From positions 1 through 64,000 of the forward strand of contig NZ_BBJU01000012.1 of assembly GCF_000739935.1 (NCBI RefSeq): a stretch of 64,000 nucleotides of DNA, read 5' to 3'. Shown one piece after another: positions 45,867-54,863 of this stretch. The notes beneath the pieces are model-generated. The model searched no databases, was not told the origin of the DNA, and saw only the letters and a list, made by a program, of their open reading frames with translations. The DNA comes from Agrobacterium rubi TR3 = NBRC 13261 (GTDB taxonomy: Bacteria; Pseudomonadota; Alphaproteobacteria; Rhizobiales; Rhizobiaceae). Position 1 is the stretch's first letter. Each line of letters starts with the position of its first letter. The position numbers were made by a program, and so were the translations under genes.

Positions 45867-46385
45867 ATGACATGTATCCGTATGCTGACCGGCGAGGAGA
45901 CCCTGGCCGCACTACCGGACCTTTGCGAAGTCCTGTCCGATTGCGTCAATGACGGCGCCTCCGTCGGCTTCATGCTGCCTTTTGCGCCAGCCGATGCGAC
46001 GGCGTTTTGGCAGAATGTGGCGAAGACGGTGGAGAGTGGTCATACCATTCATGTGGTGGCAGAAGTTGACGGCAAAATCGTCGGCACCGTGCAGGTGGAA
46101 CTTGCCTCCAAACCCAACCAGCCGCACCGTGGTGATCTGATCAAACTGCTGGTGCATCGCTCTTCGCGTGGCCTTGGTCTGTCGCGCAAGCTTATGGAAC
46201 GTGCGGAAACCGAGGCGGCCAGTCGCGGCAGAACGCTTTTGGTGCTGGACACGGCCACTGGCAGCACAGCCGAAGCGATATACCCTCGATTCGGCTGGGA
46301 GCGCGTCGGCGTCATTCCCGACTATGCGCTGTTTCCAGATGGCACCGCTTGCAGCACGACTTTGTTCTACAAGCGGATCGGTTAG
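45867..46385 (+). CDS. GNAT-family N-acetyltransferase
   Basis: 172 residues. The acetyl-CoA binding motif RSSRGLGLSRKLMERAE and the beta-strand GDLIKLLVH are clear, and the tail FPDGTACSTTLFYK is the usual GNAT end. Same orientation as the XRE-cupin gene, with a 17-nt gap, suggesting a small regulated operon. Substrate unknown. Confidence 0.88.
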   Translation: MTCIRMLTGEETLAALPDLCEVLSDCVNDGASVGFMLPFAPADATAFWQNVAKTVESGHTIHVVAEVDGKIVGTVQVELASKPNQPHRGDLIKLLVHRSSRGLGLSRKLMERAETEAASRGRTLLVLDTATGSTAEAIYPRFGWERVGVIPDYALFPDGTACSTTLFYKRIG

Positions 46386-46481
46386 CCGCACCAACGGTCA
46401 AAATGGCGCAGATCACCACTTGCAAAGGTGCGCCTGCTGACGAAACATGCCTTCATTCTTCTCAATGCACATGAGGTCACG

Positions 46482-46793
46482 ATGGCAGACGCAGTCGCCA
46501 AACCACGCATTTCCATTGTCTACTGCACCCAGTGCAACTGGCTCCTGCGCTCCTCCTGGATGGCGCAGGAGTTGCTGCACACATTTGCCGACAGCCTCGG
46601 CGAGGTGGCGCTGATCCCAGCAACGGGTGGACGTTTTGAAATCCTGGTGGACGGAAACATCATCTGGGAACGCAAACGCGATGGCGGCTTTCCCGGCGCA
46701 AAAGAGCTCAAGCAGCGTGTTCGCGATGTCATCGACCCCGGCCGGGACCTCGGCCATCTCGATCGTGCGAAGAACGAAGGTCTGGACACCTGA
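46482..46793 (+). CDS. SelT/SelW/SelH-family (Rdx) selenoprotein homologue, Cys form
   Basis: 103 residues from ATG 46482. The N-terminal redox motif is CTQC at Cys15 and Cys18 (IVYCTQCNW), the place of Cys-x-x-Sec in animal SelW; here both are Cys, so no selenium is needed. The remainder follows the Rdx fold: ATGGRFEILVDGNIIWERKRDGGFP. Probably a thioredoxin-like redox protein. Function unknown. Confidence 0.85.
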   Translation: MADAVAKPRISIVYCTQCNWLLRSSWMAQELLHTFADSLGEVALIPATGGRFEILVDGNIIWERKRDGGFPGAKELKQRVRDVIDPGRDLGHLDRAKNEGLDT

Positions 46794-46944
46794 TTCTCGA
46801 GGTCATTCAGGCGAGGAGTTGCAACCCGTCTGAGACGGTCTCCAGCACATATGTCGATTTTTTCGCTGAAAATTCAACGATCGTCACAAAACTTCAAAAT
46901 CTCTGTTGACACCAGACGGCTGCCCCCGTACATGGCTCCTCGTC

Positions 46945-47031
46945 GCCCAGATGGCGGAATTGGTAGACGCGCCAGCTTCAGGTGCTGGTACTCGAAAGGG
47001 TGTGGAGGTTCGAGTCCTCTTCTGGGCACCA
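46945..47031 (+). tRNA. tRNA-Leu (anticodon CAG)
   Basis: 87 nt with the 3' CCA encoded. Acceptor stem GCCCAGA (46945-46951) and TCTGGGC (47021-47027), discriminator A at 47028. D-arm GGCGGAATTGGTAGACGC, anticodon stem CCAGC/GCTGG around loop TTCAGGT, so anticodon CAG. The long variable arm and T-loop GGTTCGAGTCC confirm a leucine tRNA. A terminator follows at 47089-47108. Confidence 0.97.
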
Positions 47032-47088
47032 TTCCATTTTTGATCTTAGCCAGATCAATCACTTAGCCAAAAAATTGATACAGAAAAC

Positions 47089-47108
47089 AGCGCCTTCGGG
47101 CGCTTTTT
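47089..47108 (+). terminator. Terminator after tRNA-Leu
   Basis: AGCGCC and GGCGCT, 6-bp stem with TTCG loop, followed by TTTTT. Confidence 0.8.
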
Positions 47109-47172
47109 GCGTTGTGGCTCGCTACCGCGTCATGGCACCACATTGCCTACAAATCCAAACACGATGGCTGGA

Positions 47173-47583
47173 TCACTGGCCGCTGGATGTGGCGCCTTCG
47201 TTGGGAGAATGTTCTTCGCAATTGGGTGTGCAGGAGAGAACCGTGCGGGCCGTCTGGCGGAAAACGCGGACGGTGTTGCCTTCGTCGATGGAAACGAGCA
47301 CGCGCTGGTCGACGATGGCGTTGCCGTCACTGTCCAAAAGCACGAGATTGGTCGTGCCGAAACTGCGGCCGGTGAGAACGATGGTCGTGGCATCCGCAAC
47401 GGTGGCGTCTGCGACCTTAGAGTTACCGATGATGACCTTGCTGACGGGTCTATCCAGCTTCAGAACGCGGGCGTGGTTCATGGAAACGCGCAGCATGTCG
47501 TCGTCGCTGGACATCGCCGTTGCCGGCATGACGCCAAGCAGGGCAAATGTAACAGCAATTCTGGCCACGAAAGCGGATGACAT
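47173..47583 (-). CDS. Secretin N-terminal-domain (T2SS-T3SS_pil_N) protein, secreted
   Basis: 136 residues from ATG 47583; an earlier ATG at 47610 would add nine. Signal peptide VARIAVTFALLGVMPATAMS is followed by the pilus/secretin N domain: LDRPVSKVIIGNSKVADATVAD, GTTNLVLLDSDG. The same domain opens CpaC. Here it is alone, on the minus strand, just upstream of the pilus cluster, so it is probably an accessory of the Ctp pilus. Ends with a short Cys-containing tail. Confidence 0.78.
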   Translation of the reverse strand: MSSAFVARIAVTFALLGVMPATAMSSDDDMLRVSMNHARVLKLDRPVSKVIIGNSKVADATVADATTIVLTGRSFGTTNLVLLDSDGNAIVDQRVLVSIDEGNTVRVFRQTARTVLSCTPNCEEHSPNEGATSSGQ

Positions 47584-48008
47584 GGATATGGGCAGCCCTG
47601 GTTGACGCATCACACGGTCTTTAATCCAACACACCATGCGCCGGATTGGTGAATCAACGGTTAAACCCAATTCCCATAATGAGATGGCGCGATGCCGGTG
47701 TAACAAATATAGATTTGGATGATATTGATGCATCACAATGATACAGAAATTGTATCATCTTAGGAATTGCCGCTATGAGAAAAACGACACAAAACCTTTG
47801 AGAATAAACGCATCTAAAGCTATATAAAAATTGATATTATACTTTGATATATTGTTTACTACGATGAATTCCAGGCGTTGTTTACGTTTTTTTAACGAGA
47901 TTTTTTAAGCGATTGGAAATCGACTCTCTGTAATTTAGCGCCAACCGAACAACGGCAAACAGTTGGCGGCGTGCTGAACAACAATAGACGAGTCTCAGGA
48001 GACAACCC
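47584..48008. other. 425-nt A/T-rich promoter region of the Ctp pilus locus
   Basis: No ORF or RNA gene is visible. The segment 47700-47900 is far richer in A/T than the flanks. It holds the perfect inverted repeat ATGATACA (47738-47745) - GAAAT - TGTATCAT (47751-47758), an operator-like element, and pairs of TTAA at 47892 and 47905 whose spacing (9) does not match CtrA. Confidence 0.6.
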
Positions 48009-48194
48009 ATGACAAACATTTTCGCTCGCTTCATGAAAGACGAGTCCGGCGCGACCGCCATTGAATACGGCCTGATTGCAGCGCTGATTTCTGTTGGCAT
48101 TATCGCTGGCGCTACAACGGTTGGCGACAAGCTAAAGCTCGTATTTGACAATATCGGAACGAAGATGACCACGGCTTCTGGAAAAACGACCTAA
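48009..48194 (+). CDS. ctpA: Flp-type pilin (major subunit of the Ctp pilus)
   Basis: 61 residues. Classic Flp prepilin: a short positively charged leader ending in Gly, then ATAIEYGLIAALISVG, where Glu and Tyr after the cleavage site Gly-Ala are hallmarks. The hydrophobic helix packs the fibre. In Agrobacterium tumefaciens the homologue ctpA is needed for common pili and reversible attachment. First gene of the ctp set; the prepilin peptidase gene follows 62 nt later. Confidence 0.93.
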   Translation: MTNIFARFMKDESGATAIEYGLIAALISVGIIAGATTVGDKLKLVFDNIGTKMTTASGKTT

Positions 48195-48256
48195 TATAAT
48201 CAGAAATCGTCGCCCTTAGAAATGAGGGCGACGTTCCCGATATAGGAGGAATAACT

Positions 48257-48769
48257 GTGAGCACCTTAGCCATATTGCTGATACCTCCATTTTGTTTGGC
48301 GTTTGCCGCGATCACTGACCTAATGACTATGACTATCCCGAACCGCGTCTCGGCGATTCTTTTCGGCTCCTTCATTGTAATAGCTCCAATTATAGGGATA
48401 GACTGGCAAACCATAGGGATGAGTCTTGCCGCAGGGCTTGCCGTCCTATCAGCTTGTTTTGCGCTGTTCGCAATGAACACAATGGGTGGGGGCGATGCCA
48501 AACTTTTGACGGCATCGGCTGTTTGGTTTGGCTTCAACACTTCACTTGCAACATTCTTGATCTGCGTTGCTATTGTTGGTGGAGTTCTTACTCTCGCGAT
48601 TTTACTACTGCGCTCTCGGTCGCAAGAAATCATGGCAAGCGGATTGCCAATTCCTGATTCACTTCTAGTTGCAAAGAAAGTGCCTTATGGCATAGCGATC
48701 GCTATCGGTGGTCTGCTGACATATCCCGAAGCTCCCATCGTGCAGCTTGCCATGCAACACATGATGTAA
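48257..48769 (+). CDS. cpaA: CpaA/TadV-type prepilin peptidase (A24)
   Basis: 170 residues from GTG 48257 (AGGAGG upstream). Small A24 aspartic peptidase with six or so helices. Catalytic Asp sites: the first in FAAITDLMTMTIPN (residues about 15-28) and the second GGGDAKLLTA. It cuts the leader of the Flp pilin. Lower GC than its neighbours. Named ctpB in the Agrobacterium locus. Confidence 0.9.
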   Translation: MSTLAILLIPPFCLAFAAITDLMTMTIPNRVSAILFGSFIVIAPIIGIDWQTIGMSLAAGLAVLSACFALFAMNTMGGGDAKLLTASAVWFGFNTSLATFLICVAIVGGVLTLAILLLRSRSQEIMASGLPIPDSLLVAKKVPYGIAIAIGGLLTYPEAPIVQLAMQHMM

Positions 48770-48895
48770 CGAGAACCGGTCCAGCTCTCGCGTTTATTTC
48801 TCATTAACCACAAGCCGACACATTTTATTAACTATAATTACACCAATGGCAGGCCATGGTCGGACACTCGATTCTGACTCCTTCAAGGCCTGAGC

Positions 48896-49705
48896 ATGAA
48901 ACCGTCGCGCGTTGTCATTCTTTCCGTAGCTGTCGTTGCCGCCGGTCTTGCCGGATTGCTGGCCATGCAGCTTGGCGGCCCGCAGCAGGTTGTCGAGCAG
49001 GCGCAAGCCATTATCGAGAAGGAGCCAACGGTCAATGTGCTGGTCTCCTCCGTCAATCTGCCTGTCGGAAGCCGACTGAGCGCCGATTCCGTGCGCTGGG
49101 CACCTTGGCCGCAGGGCAGCATCAACGACAACTTTCTGACCGACACCAAACGACCCGACGCCATTGCCGAGTTGACCGGCTCCATCGTGCGCCTTCCCTT
49201 GTTCGAAGGCGAGCCGCTGCGGCCGGAAAAAGTGGTCGATTCCGGCACGAGCATCATGTCTTCGCTTCTGCCCGCGGGCAAACGCGCCGTTGCCACCGAA
49301 ATTTCGGTCGCTACCGGTGCGGGCGGCTTCGTGCTGCCTAATGACCGGGTCGACGTGATTATGGTCCGCAAGGGCGATGGCGGGTCCTTTCTCACCGAGA
49401 ATGTTCTCAACAATGTCCGCGTTCTGGCCATCGACCAGCAGATCAAGGAAGGCGACAACGGGACGACATCCGTCGTCGGCGCCACTGCGACGCTGGAGCT
49501 GACACCGGAGCAGGCCAAAATCATGACGGTCGCTCAACAGATGGCGGACCGCCTGACGCTGTCCCTGCGCTCAGTTGCCGACGCGCAGGAAAGCGAAACG
49601 ACATCTGCCGATTATCTCTTGAGCGGGGGCTCGGGAAAACCGGCCATCCAGATTATCAAATCCGGCTCTATCGTCCGGGAAGGACAGGGAGGGTCGTCAC
49701 AATGA
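48896..49705 (+). CDS. cpaB: Flp pilus assembly protein CpaB/RcpC
   Basis: 269 residues. N-terminal membrane anchor (VVILSVAVVAAGLAGLLAMQ), SAF domain (about residues 45-110, LVSSVNLPVGSRLSADSVRW) and the CpaB-specific C-terminal half with GGFVLPNDRVDVIMVRKG. Works with the secretin in the outer membrane. Preceded by a 126-nt gap from cpaA. Overlaps cpaC by 4 nt. ctpC in Agrobacterium. Confidence 0.94.
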   Translation: MKPSRVVILSVAVVAAGLAGLLAMQLGGPQQVVEQAQAIIEKEPTVNVLVSSVNLPVGSRLSADSVRWAPWPQGSINDNFLTDTKRPDAIAELTGSIVRLPLFEGEPLRPEKVVDSGTSIMSSLLPAGKRAVATEISVATGAGGFVLPNDRVDVIMVRKGDGGSFLTENVLNNVRVLAIDQQIKEGDNGTTSVVGATATLELTPEQAKIMTVAQQMADRLTLSLRSVADAQESETTSADYLLSGGSGKPAIQIIKSGSIVREGQGGSSQ

Positions 49706-51294
49706 CCGGATATCGCGCATTTCGTTGCCTGGCACAGGCCATGCGCTCCTCCGTCACAGGCGGATTGGCGTTTTGCATCGCGTTTTCAGGCTTTCCCGGC
49801 ATGCATGCGCCTTTCGGCCTGTCGACGCGCGAAGCCCTGGCCCAAAGCGCCAGCATCGTGCGCATCAACGAAAGCGGCCAGGGTGTTCGCAAGCGGTTGA
49901 AGCTTGGGTTGAACAAGGCGCTGGTCATCGACCTGCCGCAGGACGCGCATGACATTCTCGTGGCCGATCCCAGCATGGCGGATGCCGTCACCCGCAGCTC
50001 GCGCCGCATCTATCTGTTCGGCAAGGCTGTGGGCCAGACCAACATCTTCATCTTCGGCGATCAGGGCCAGGAAATCGTCAGTCTCGATCTCGAGGTCGAG
50101 CGCGATATTTCAGGCCTTCAGGCCAATCTGCGCCGCTTCATTCCCGAATCCGACATCCGTGTCGAGATCGTCTCCGATAACATCGTGCTGTCGGGCAGCG
50201 TGCGCACACCGCAGGATTCCGCGCGTGCCGTTCAGCTGGCATCCGCCTTCCTGAAGGGCGGTGAGGCCACCACGCGCAACATAACCGAGACAAGCCAGAG
50301 CAATGGCGATGGCGCTGTCGCGATCTTTGCCGAAGACCGTCAGCAATCCTCCATCGTCAACATGCTGACCATTGAAGGTGAAGATCAGGTCACGCTGAAG
50401 GTGACGGTTGCGGAAGTCAGCCGGCAGGTTCTGAAACAGCTTGGCTTCAATGGCTCGATCAGCGGTTCGGGCAGCGATCTGGGCGGGCGCATCTCCTTTT
50501 CCAATCCGGCCAACCTCGGCAACGCCATCGGTCTTGCCGGCACCGGCAACGTCGCCGGCACCATTGGTAAGCTTACACTCGGCAGCTATTTCAATGCCAT
50601 GGAACAGGCAGGCGTCATGCGCACGCTTGCCGAACCGAGCCTGACGGCAATTTCCGGCGAACAGGCCAAGTTCTATGTGGGCGGCGAATTCCGCTTACCC
50701 GCAGAACAGGAAGTGGCCATCGATGACGCCACCGGCCGTCCAACGGTGACACGTTCCACAGATACGGTCGATTACGGTATCGAGCTGAATTTCCGCCCTG
50801 TGGTCCTGTCACCGGGCCGTATCAGCCTGAAAATCGAAACCAACGTTTCGGAGCCAACCTTCGAAGGCAGCGTTGCGACCGGCAATGGCAGCAGCGTTTC
50901 CGTTCCCGGCAGCACCTATCTGTCGATCCGCAAGCGCGAGGCATCCACCAGCGTGGAACTTCCTTCCGGTGGCTCGATCGTCATTGCCGGCCTTGTGCAA
51001 GATAATGTGCGCCAGGCGATGTCGGGCATACCTGGCGTTTCCAAGGTGCCGGTTCTGGGCACGCTGTTTCGCAGCAAGGATTTCATCCGCAACGAAACCG
51101 AACTCGTCATCATCGCCACGCCGTACCTCGTGCGTCCGGTATCGCGCAACGAGATCGCGCGGCCTGACGACAACTTCAACCCGGAAAACGATGCCGCCAT
51201 GTATTTCATGAACCGGGTGAACAAGGTCTATGGCAACCGGCAAGAGGCACACACACAGCCCTATCAGGGCTCGGTAGGATTTATCTACAAATGA
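49702..51294 (+). CDS. cpaC: Flp pilus secretin CpaC/RcpA
   Basis: 530 residues. Signal peptide to about residue 50, then a pilus N domain (LNKALVIDLPQDAHDILVADPSMADAV), BON-like N1 and the secretin core with GGEFRLPAEQEVAIDD and VPVLGTLFRSKDFIRNETELVIIATPYLVRPV (second part of the classic secretin signature). Forms the outer-membrane channel of the pilus. Coupled by 4-nt overlaps with cpaB and cpaD. ctpD. Confidence 0.95.
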   Translation: MTGYRAFRCLAQAMRSSVTGGLAFCIAFSGFPGMHAPFGLSTREALAQSASIVRINESGQGVRKRLKLGLNKALVIDLPQDAHDILVADPSMADAVTRSSRRIYLFGKAVGQTNIFIFGDQGQEIVSLDLEVERDISGLQANLRRFIPESDIRVEIVSDNIVLSGSVRTPQDSARAVQLASAFLKGGEATTRNITETSQSNGDGAVAIFAEDRQQSSIVNMLTIEGEDQVTLKVTVAEVSRQVLKQLGFNGSISGSGSDLGGRISFSNPANLGNAIGLAGTGNVAGTIGKLTLGSYFNAMEQAGVMRTLAEPSLTAISGEQAKFYVGGEFRLPAEQEVAIDDATGRPTVTRSTDTVDYGIELNFRPVVLSPGRISLKIETNVSEPTFEGSVATGNGSSVSVPGSTYLSIRKREASTSVELPSGGSIVIAGLVQDNVRQAMSGIPGVSKVPVLGTLFRSKDFIRNETELVIIATPYLVRPVSRNEIARPDDNFNPENDAAMYFMNRVNKVYGNRQEAHTQPYQGSVGFIYK

Positions 51295-51989
51295 CACAGA
51301 TGGATCAGATGAAACCTCTCGCATATGCGGGCTCCATTCGCCGGGCAGGCCTCGTTCTGGCGCTGCTCACCACGGCGGCGCTGGCGCAGGGATGCGCACG
51401 CGACCCGATGTCGACGGGTGCCATTCCCGACGATTATCGCACCCGCCACCCTATCACGCTTTCGGAAGCGCAGCATTCCCTCGATATTCCGGTCTCGGCA
51501 GGCGACAACCGACTGACGGTGGGCATGGCCGACACCATCAAGGGCTTTGCGCAGAGCTACACCGCGACCTCCTCCGGCGTCGTCCAGATTCAGGTGCCGA
51601 CGGGGTCTGCCAATTCCGCTGCCGCCTCTATCCTCAAGCGCCAGATCCGTGCAGTTCTCAACTCCTCCGGCATAGCCTCAAGCAAGATCGTCGAAACGCA
51701 TTATGGCGCAGCCCCGACGGGCGATGCCGCACCCATTCGCCTCAGCTTCATCGCGATGACGGCCATGACCGGACAGTGCGGCCAATGGCCGGAAGATTTG
51801 TCCGACAACACCTATTCCAACAAGAACTGGTACAATTTCGGCTGCGCATCGCAAAACAATCTGGCAGCCCAGGTGGCAAACCCGATGGACCTCGTCGGTC
51901 CGCGCGGCATGAGCCCGATCGATGCGGAGCGACGCTCCGCTGTCATCGGCAATTATCGCGCAGGCAAGAACACGGCGACGACGGAATGA
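51291..51989 (+). CDS. cpaD: Pilus assembly lipoprotein CpaD
   Basis: 232 residues. Lipobox ALAQGC near residue 36 after a hydrophobic signal, then a CpaD domain with WPEDLSDNTYSNKNWYNFGCASQNNLAAQVANP (conserved region, seen in parts: NKNWYNFGCASQNN). CpaD is an outer-membrane lipoprotein that helps the secretin. 4-nt overlap with cpaC. ctpE. Confidence 0.93.
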   Translation: MTQMDQMKPLAYAGSIRRAGLVLALLTTAALAQGCARDPMSTGAIPDDYRTRHPITLSEAQHSLDIPVSAGDNRLTVGMADTIKGFAQSYTATSSGVVQIQVPTGSANSAAASILKRQIRAVLNSSGIASSKIVETHYGAAPTGDAAPIRLSFIAMTAMTGQCGQWPEDLSDNTYSNKNWYNFGCASQNNLAAQVANPMDLVGPRGMSPIDAERRSAVIGNYRAGKNTATTE

Positions 51990-52026
51990 CGTTCAGCACA
52001 GGCCGCATGCGGCAACAGGAAACACC

Positions 52027-53316
52027 ATGAGCTCGGTTGATTACGATATTCAACACACAACTGCGCAGGAGCCCTACGCCGAAGAGCCGATGCGCGCGGG
52101 CGATCTCGATGCGCTGCGGCCTTTGCCGCGTATCTCCGTGCATGCGTTTTGCGAGAGCGATGGCGTACAGCGCATGATCGAGCGCCTTTCTGGCGACCGA
52201 CGCATGAACAAGGTCAGCCTGCGTGTGACCAATGGCGAAGTCGAAGCCGCCGCAACCATGTTTTCGGCCAGCCCGACGCCGAACCTGATCATTCTGGAAA
52301 CGGCCCGCGAACCATCGACACTGCTCAACGATCTGGCCCCGCTTGCGGAGGTCTGCGATCCCACCACCCGCGTCATCATCATCGGTCGCCACAACGACAT
52401 CACGCTCTACCGCGACCTGATCCGCAACGGTATTTCGGAATATCTGGTCGCGCCGGTCACCATGCCGGACCTGCTGGCATCGATCTCGGCCATTTTCGTG
52501 GACCCGGAATCAGAACCGCTCGGCCGCAACATCGCTTTCATTGGCGCAAAAGGCGGCGTCGGCTCATCGACGATTGCGCACAATTGCGCCTTTGGAATTT
52601 CGACGCTGTTTTCGACGGAAACCATTCTGGCCGATCTCGATCTGCCGTTCGGCACCGCCAACATCGATTTCGATCAGGACCCGGCACAAGGCATTGCCGA
52701 AGCCGTCTATGCACCGGAGCGGCTGGACGAGGTCTTCCTCGACCGCCTGCTGACCAAATGCTCCGAGCATCTGTCGCTGCTCGCCGCCCCGTCGCTGCTG
52801 GACCGCTCCTATGACTTCGAGCGGCTGACTTTCCAGCCGCTTCTGGAGCTTCTCCAGCGCACCACGCCCGTGGCGGTTCTGGACGTTCCGCATATCTGGT
52901 CGGACTGGACGCAGACGGTGCTGGCAGAGGCCGATGAGGTGGTGATCACGGCGGTGCCGGATCTCGCCAACCTTCGCAACACCAAGAACCTGCTGGATGC
53001 GCTGAAGAGGCTGAGACCGAACGACAAGGTTCCACATCTGGTACTCAACCAGGTCGGCATGGTCAAACGCCCGGAAATCGCGCCTGCCGATTTCTTCGAG
53101 CCGCTGGAAATCGAACCGATCGCCATCATTCCTTTCGATGTGCAGCTGTTTGGCAATGCTGCCAATAGCGGGCGCATGATCAGCGAAATCGATGCGAAAT
53201 CCCCAATTGCCGAAACCATCTCGCAGATATCGCACATCGTGACGGGCCGTTCGTCCGCACGCAAAGCAAAGCGGGCCGGACTTGGCAAATTCATGGACCT
53301 CATAAAACGTAAGTGA
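52027..53316 (+). CDS. cpaE: Pilus assembly ATPase-like protein CpaE
   Basis: 429 residues from ATG 52027 (AGGAAAC upstream). An N-terminal receiver-like region (about 25-150) precedes a ParA/MinD-type domain with deviant Walker A GAKGGVGSSTIAHN (about residue 173), typical of CpaE. CpaE in Caulobacter places the pilus machine at the pole. ctpF in Agrobacterium. Confidence 0.94.
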   Translation: MSSVDYDIQHTTAQEPYAEEPMRAGDLDALRPLPRISVHAFCESDGVQRMIERLSGDRRMNKVSLRVTNGEVEAAATMFSASPTPNLIILETAREPSTLLNDLAPLAEVCDPTTRVIIIGRHNDITLYRDLIRNGISEYLVAPVTMPDLLASISAIFVDPESEPLGRNIAFIGAKGGVGSSTIAHNCAFGISTLFSTETILADLDLPFGTANIDFDQDPAQGIAEAVYAPERLDEVFLDRLLTKCSEHLSLLAAPSLLDRSYDFERLTFQPLLELLQRTTPVAVLDVPHIWSDWTQTVLAEADEVVITAVPDLANLRNTKNLLDALKRLRPNDKVPHLVLNQVGMVKRPEIAPADFFEPLEIEPIAIIPFDVQLFGNAANSGRMISEIDAKSPIAETISQISHIVTGRSSARKAKRAGLGKFMDLIKRK

Positions 53317-53355
53317 TGCACGGACACCTGTGCAGCGACCTACCGGAAGACACAT

Positions 53356-54822
53356 ATGTTCGGAAAACGTGGCAACGAAGGCTCCGCCAGGAGCACACAG
53401 ATCGGGCAGGTGGCATCCACCCCTGCCCCGTCCTCTGTTGCGCCTATGCCGCGGCCCGAACCGGCTGAAACGATGGTGCTGGCACCGCCTGCCCCACCCA
53501 CCCATTCAGCCCCGCCCCAGGCCCGCAAGCGGGTTCGCACGGAAGAATATTACCAGACGAAAGCACAGGTTTTCTCCGCACTGATCGATACCATCGATCT
53601 GTCGCAACTGGCCAAACTCGATACCGAGAGCGCACGTGAGGAAATTCGCGATATCGTCAACGATATCATCACCATCAAGAATTTCGCGATGTCGATTTCC
53701 GAGCAGGAAGAGCTGCTTGAAGACATCTGCAACGATGTTTTAGGCTATGGTCCGCTGGAGCCGCTTCTGGCGCGGGACGACATTTCCGATATCATGGTCA
53801 ATGGCTCCGGCCAGACCTTCGTCGAAGTCGGTGGCAAGACCATCGAATCCGATATCCGTTTTCGCGACAATGCCCAGCTTCTGTCGATCTGCCAGCGCAT
53901 CGTCAGCCAGGTCGGTCGTCGTGTGGATGAATCGAGCCCGATCTGCGACGCCCGCCTGCCGGATGGTTCGCGCGTCAACGTCATCGCGCCGCCGCTCGCC
54001 ATCGATGGTCCGGCACTGACGATCCGTAAGTTCAAGAAGGACAAGCTCACACTCGACCAGTTGGTGCGCTTCGGTGCCATCACGCCGGAAGGTGCAGTTC
54101 TGCTGCAGGTCATCGGGCGCGTTCGTTGCAATGTGGTCATTTCAGGCGGAACGGGTTCGGGAAAGACCACTCTTCTCAACTGCCTGACAAGTTACATCGA
54201 CAAGACCGAACGCGTCATTACCTGCGAAGACACCGCCGAACTTCAGCTTCAGCAGCCGCATGTCGTGCGTCTGGAAACCCGCCCGCCGAACATCGAAGGC
54301 GAAGGCGAAATCACCATGCGTGATCTCGTCAAGAACTGCCTGCGTATGCGGCCCGAGCGCATCATCGTCGGCGAAGTGCGCGGACCCGAGGTCTTTGACC
54401 TGTTGCAGGCGATGAACACCGGTCATGACGGCTCCATGGGCACGATCCACGCCAACACACCGCGTGAGTGCCTGAGCCGTATGGAATCGATGATCGCCAT
54501 GGGTGGCTTCAGCCTGCCTGCGAAAACGGTGCGTGAAATCATCTCGTCCTCCGTCGATATCGTCATTCAGGCGGCCCGTCTTCGCGATGGGTCGCGTCGC
54601 ATCACCCAGATCACCGAGGTGCTGGGCATGGAGGGGGACGTCATCATCACCCAGGATTTGATGCGTTACGAGATGGACGGCGAGGATGCGGGCGGCCGGA
54701 TCATCGGTCGCCATGTCTCCACCGGCATCAGCAAACCCTATTTCTGGGATCGCGCCCGCTATTTCAACGAGGAAAAGCGCCTGGCGGCTGCCCTCGATGA
54801 AATGGAAAGCAAGTCTCAGTAG
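53356..54822 (+). CDS. cpaF: Pilus assembly/secretion ATPase CpaF/TadA
   Basis: 488 residues. A Pro-rich N terminus (about 1-65), then the VirB11-type N domain, Walker [13 protein letters not shown] (about 264-274) and the Asp and His boxes [32 protein letters not shown] (seen in parts). Hexameric ATPase of the pilus. 40 nt after cpaE. ctpG. Confidence 0.96.
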   Translation: MFGKRGNEGSARSTQIGQVASTPAPSSVAPMPRPEPAETMVLAPPAPPTHSAPPQARKRVRTEEYYQTKAQVFSALIDTIDLSQLAKLDTESAREEIRDIVNDIITIKNFAMSISEQEELLEDICNDVLGYGPLEPLLARDDISDIMVNGSGQTFVEVGGKTIESDIRFRDNAQLLSICQRIVSQVGRRVDESSPICDARLPDGSRVNVIAPPLAIDGPALTIRKFKKDKLTLDQLVRFGAITPEGAVLLQVIGRVRCNVVISGGTGSGKTTLLNCLTSYIDKTERVITCEDTAELQLQQPHVVRLETRPPNIEGEGEITMRDLVKNCLRMRPERIIVGEVRGPEVFDLLQAMNTGHDGSMGTIHANTPRECLSRMESMIAMGGFSLPAKTVREIISSSVDIVIQAARLRDGSRRITQITEVLGMEGDVIITQDLMRYEMDGEDAGGRIIGRHVSTGISKPYFWDRARYFNEEKRLAAALDEMESKSQ

Positions 54823-54863
54823 CGAAACGAATAACAGCGCGGCCAGCCAAGGCGGAACAGTAA

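Noticed and set aside
46945-47031. tRNA-Leu as an integration site
   Set aside because: No integrase or duplicated 3' end of the tRNA nearby; the region downstream is ordinary.
47890-47910. Second CtrA-like box before the Flp pilin
   Set aside because: The two TTAA elements are 9 nt apart, not 7.
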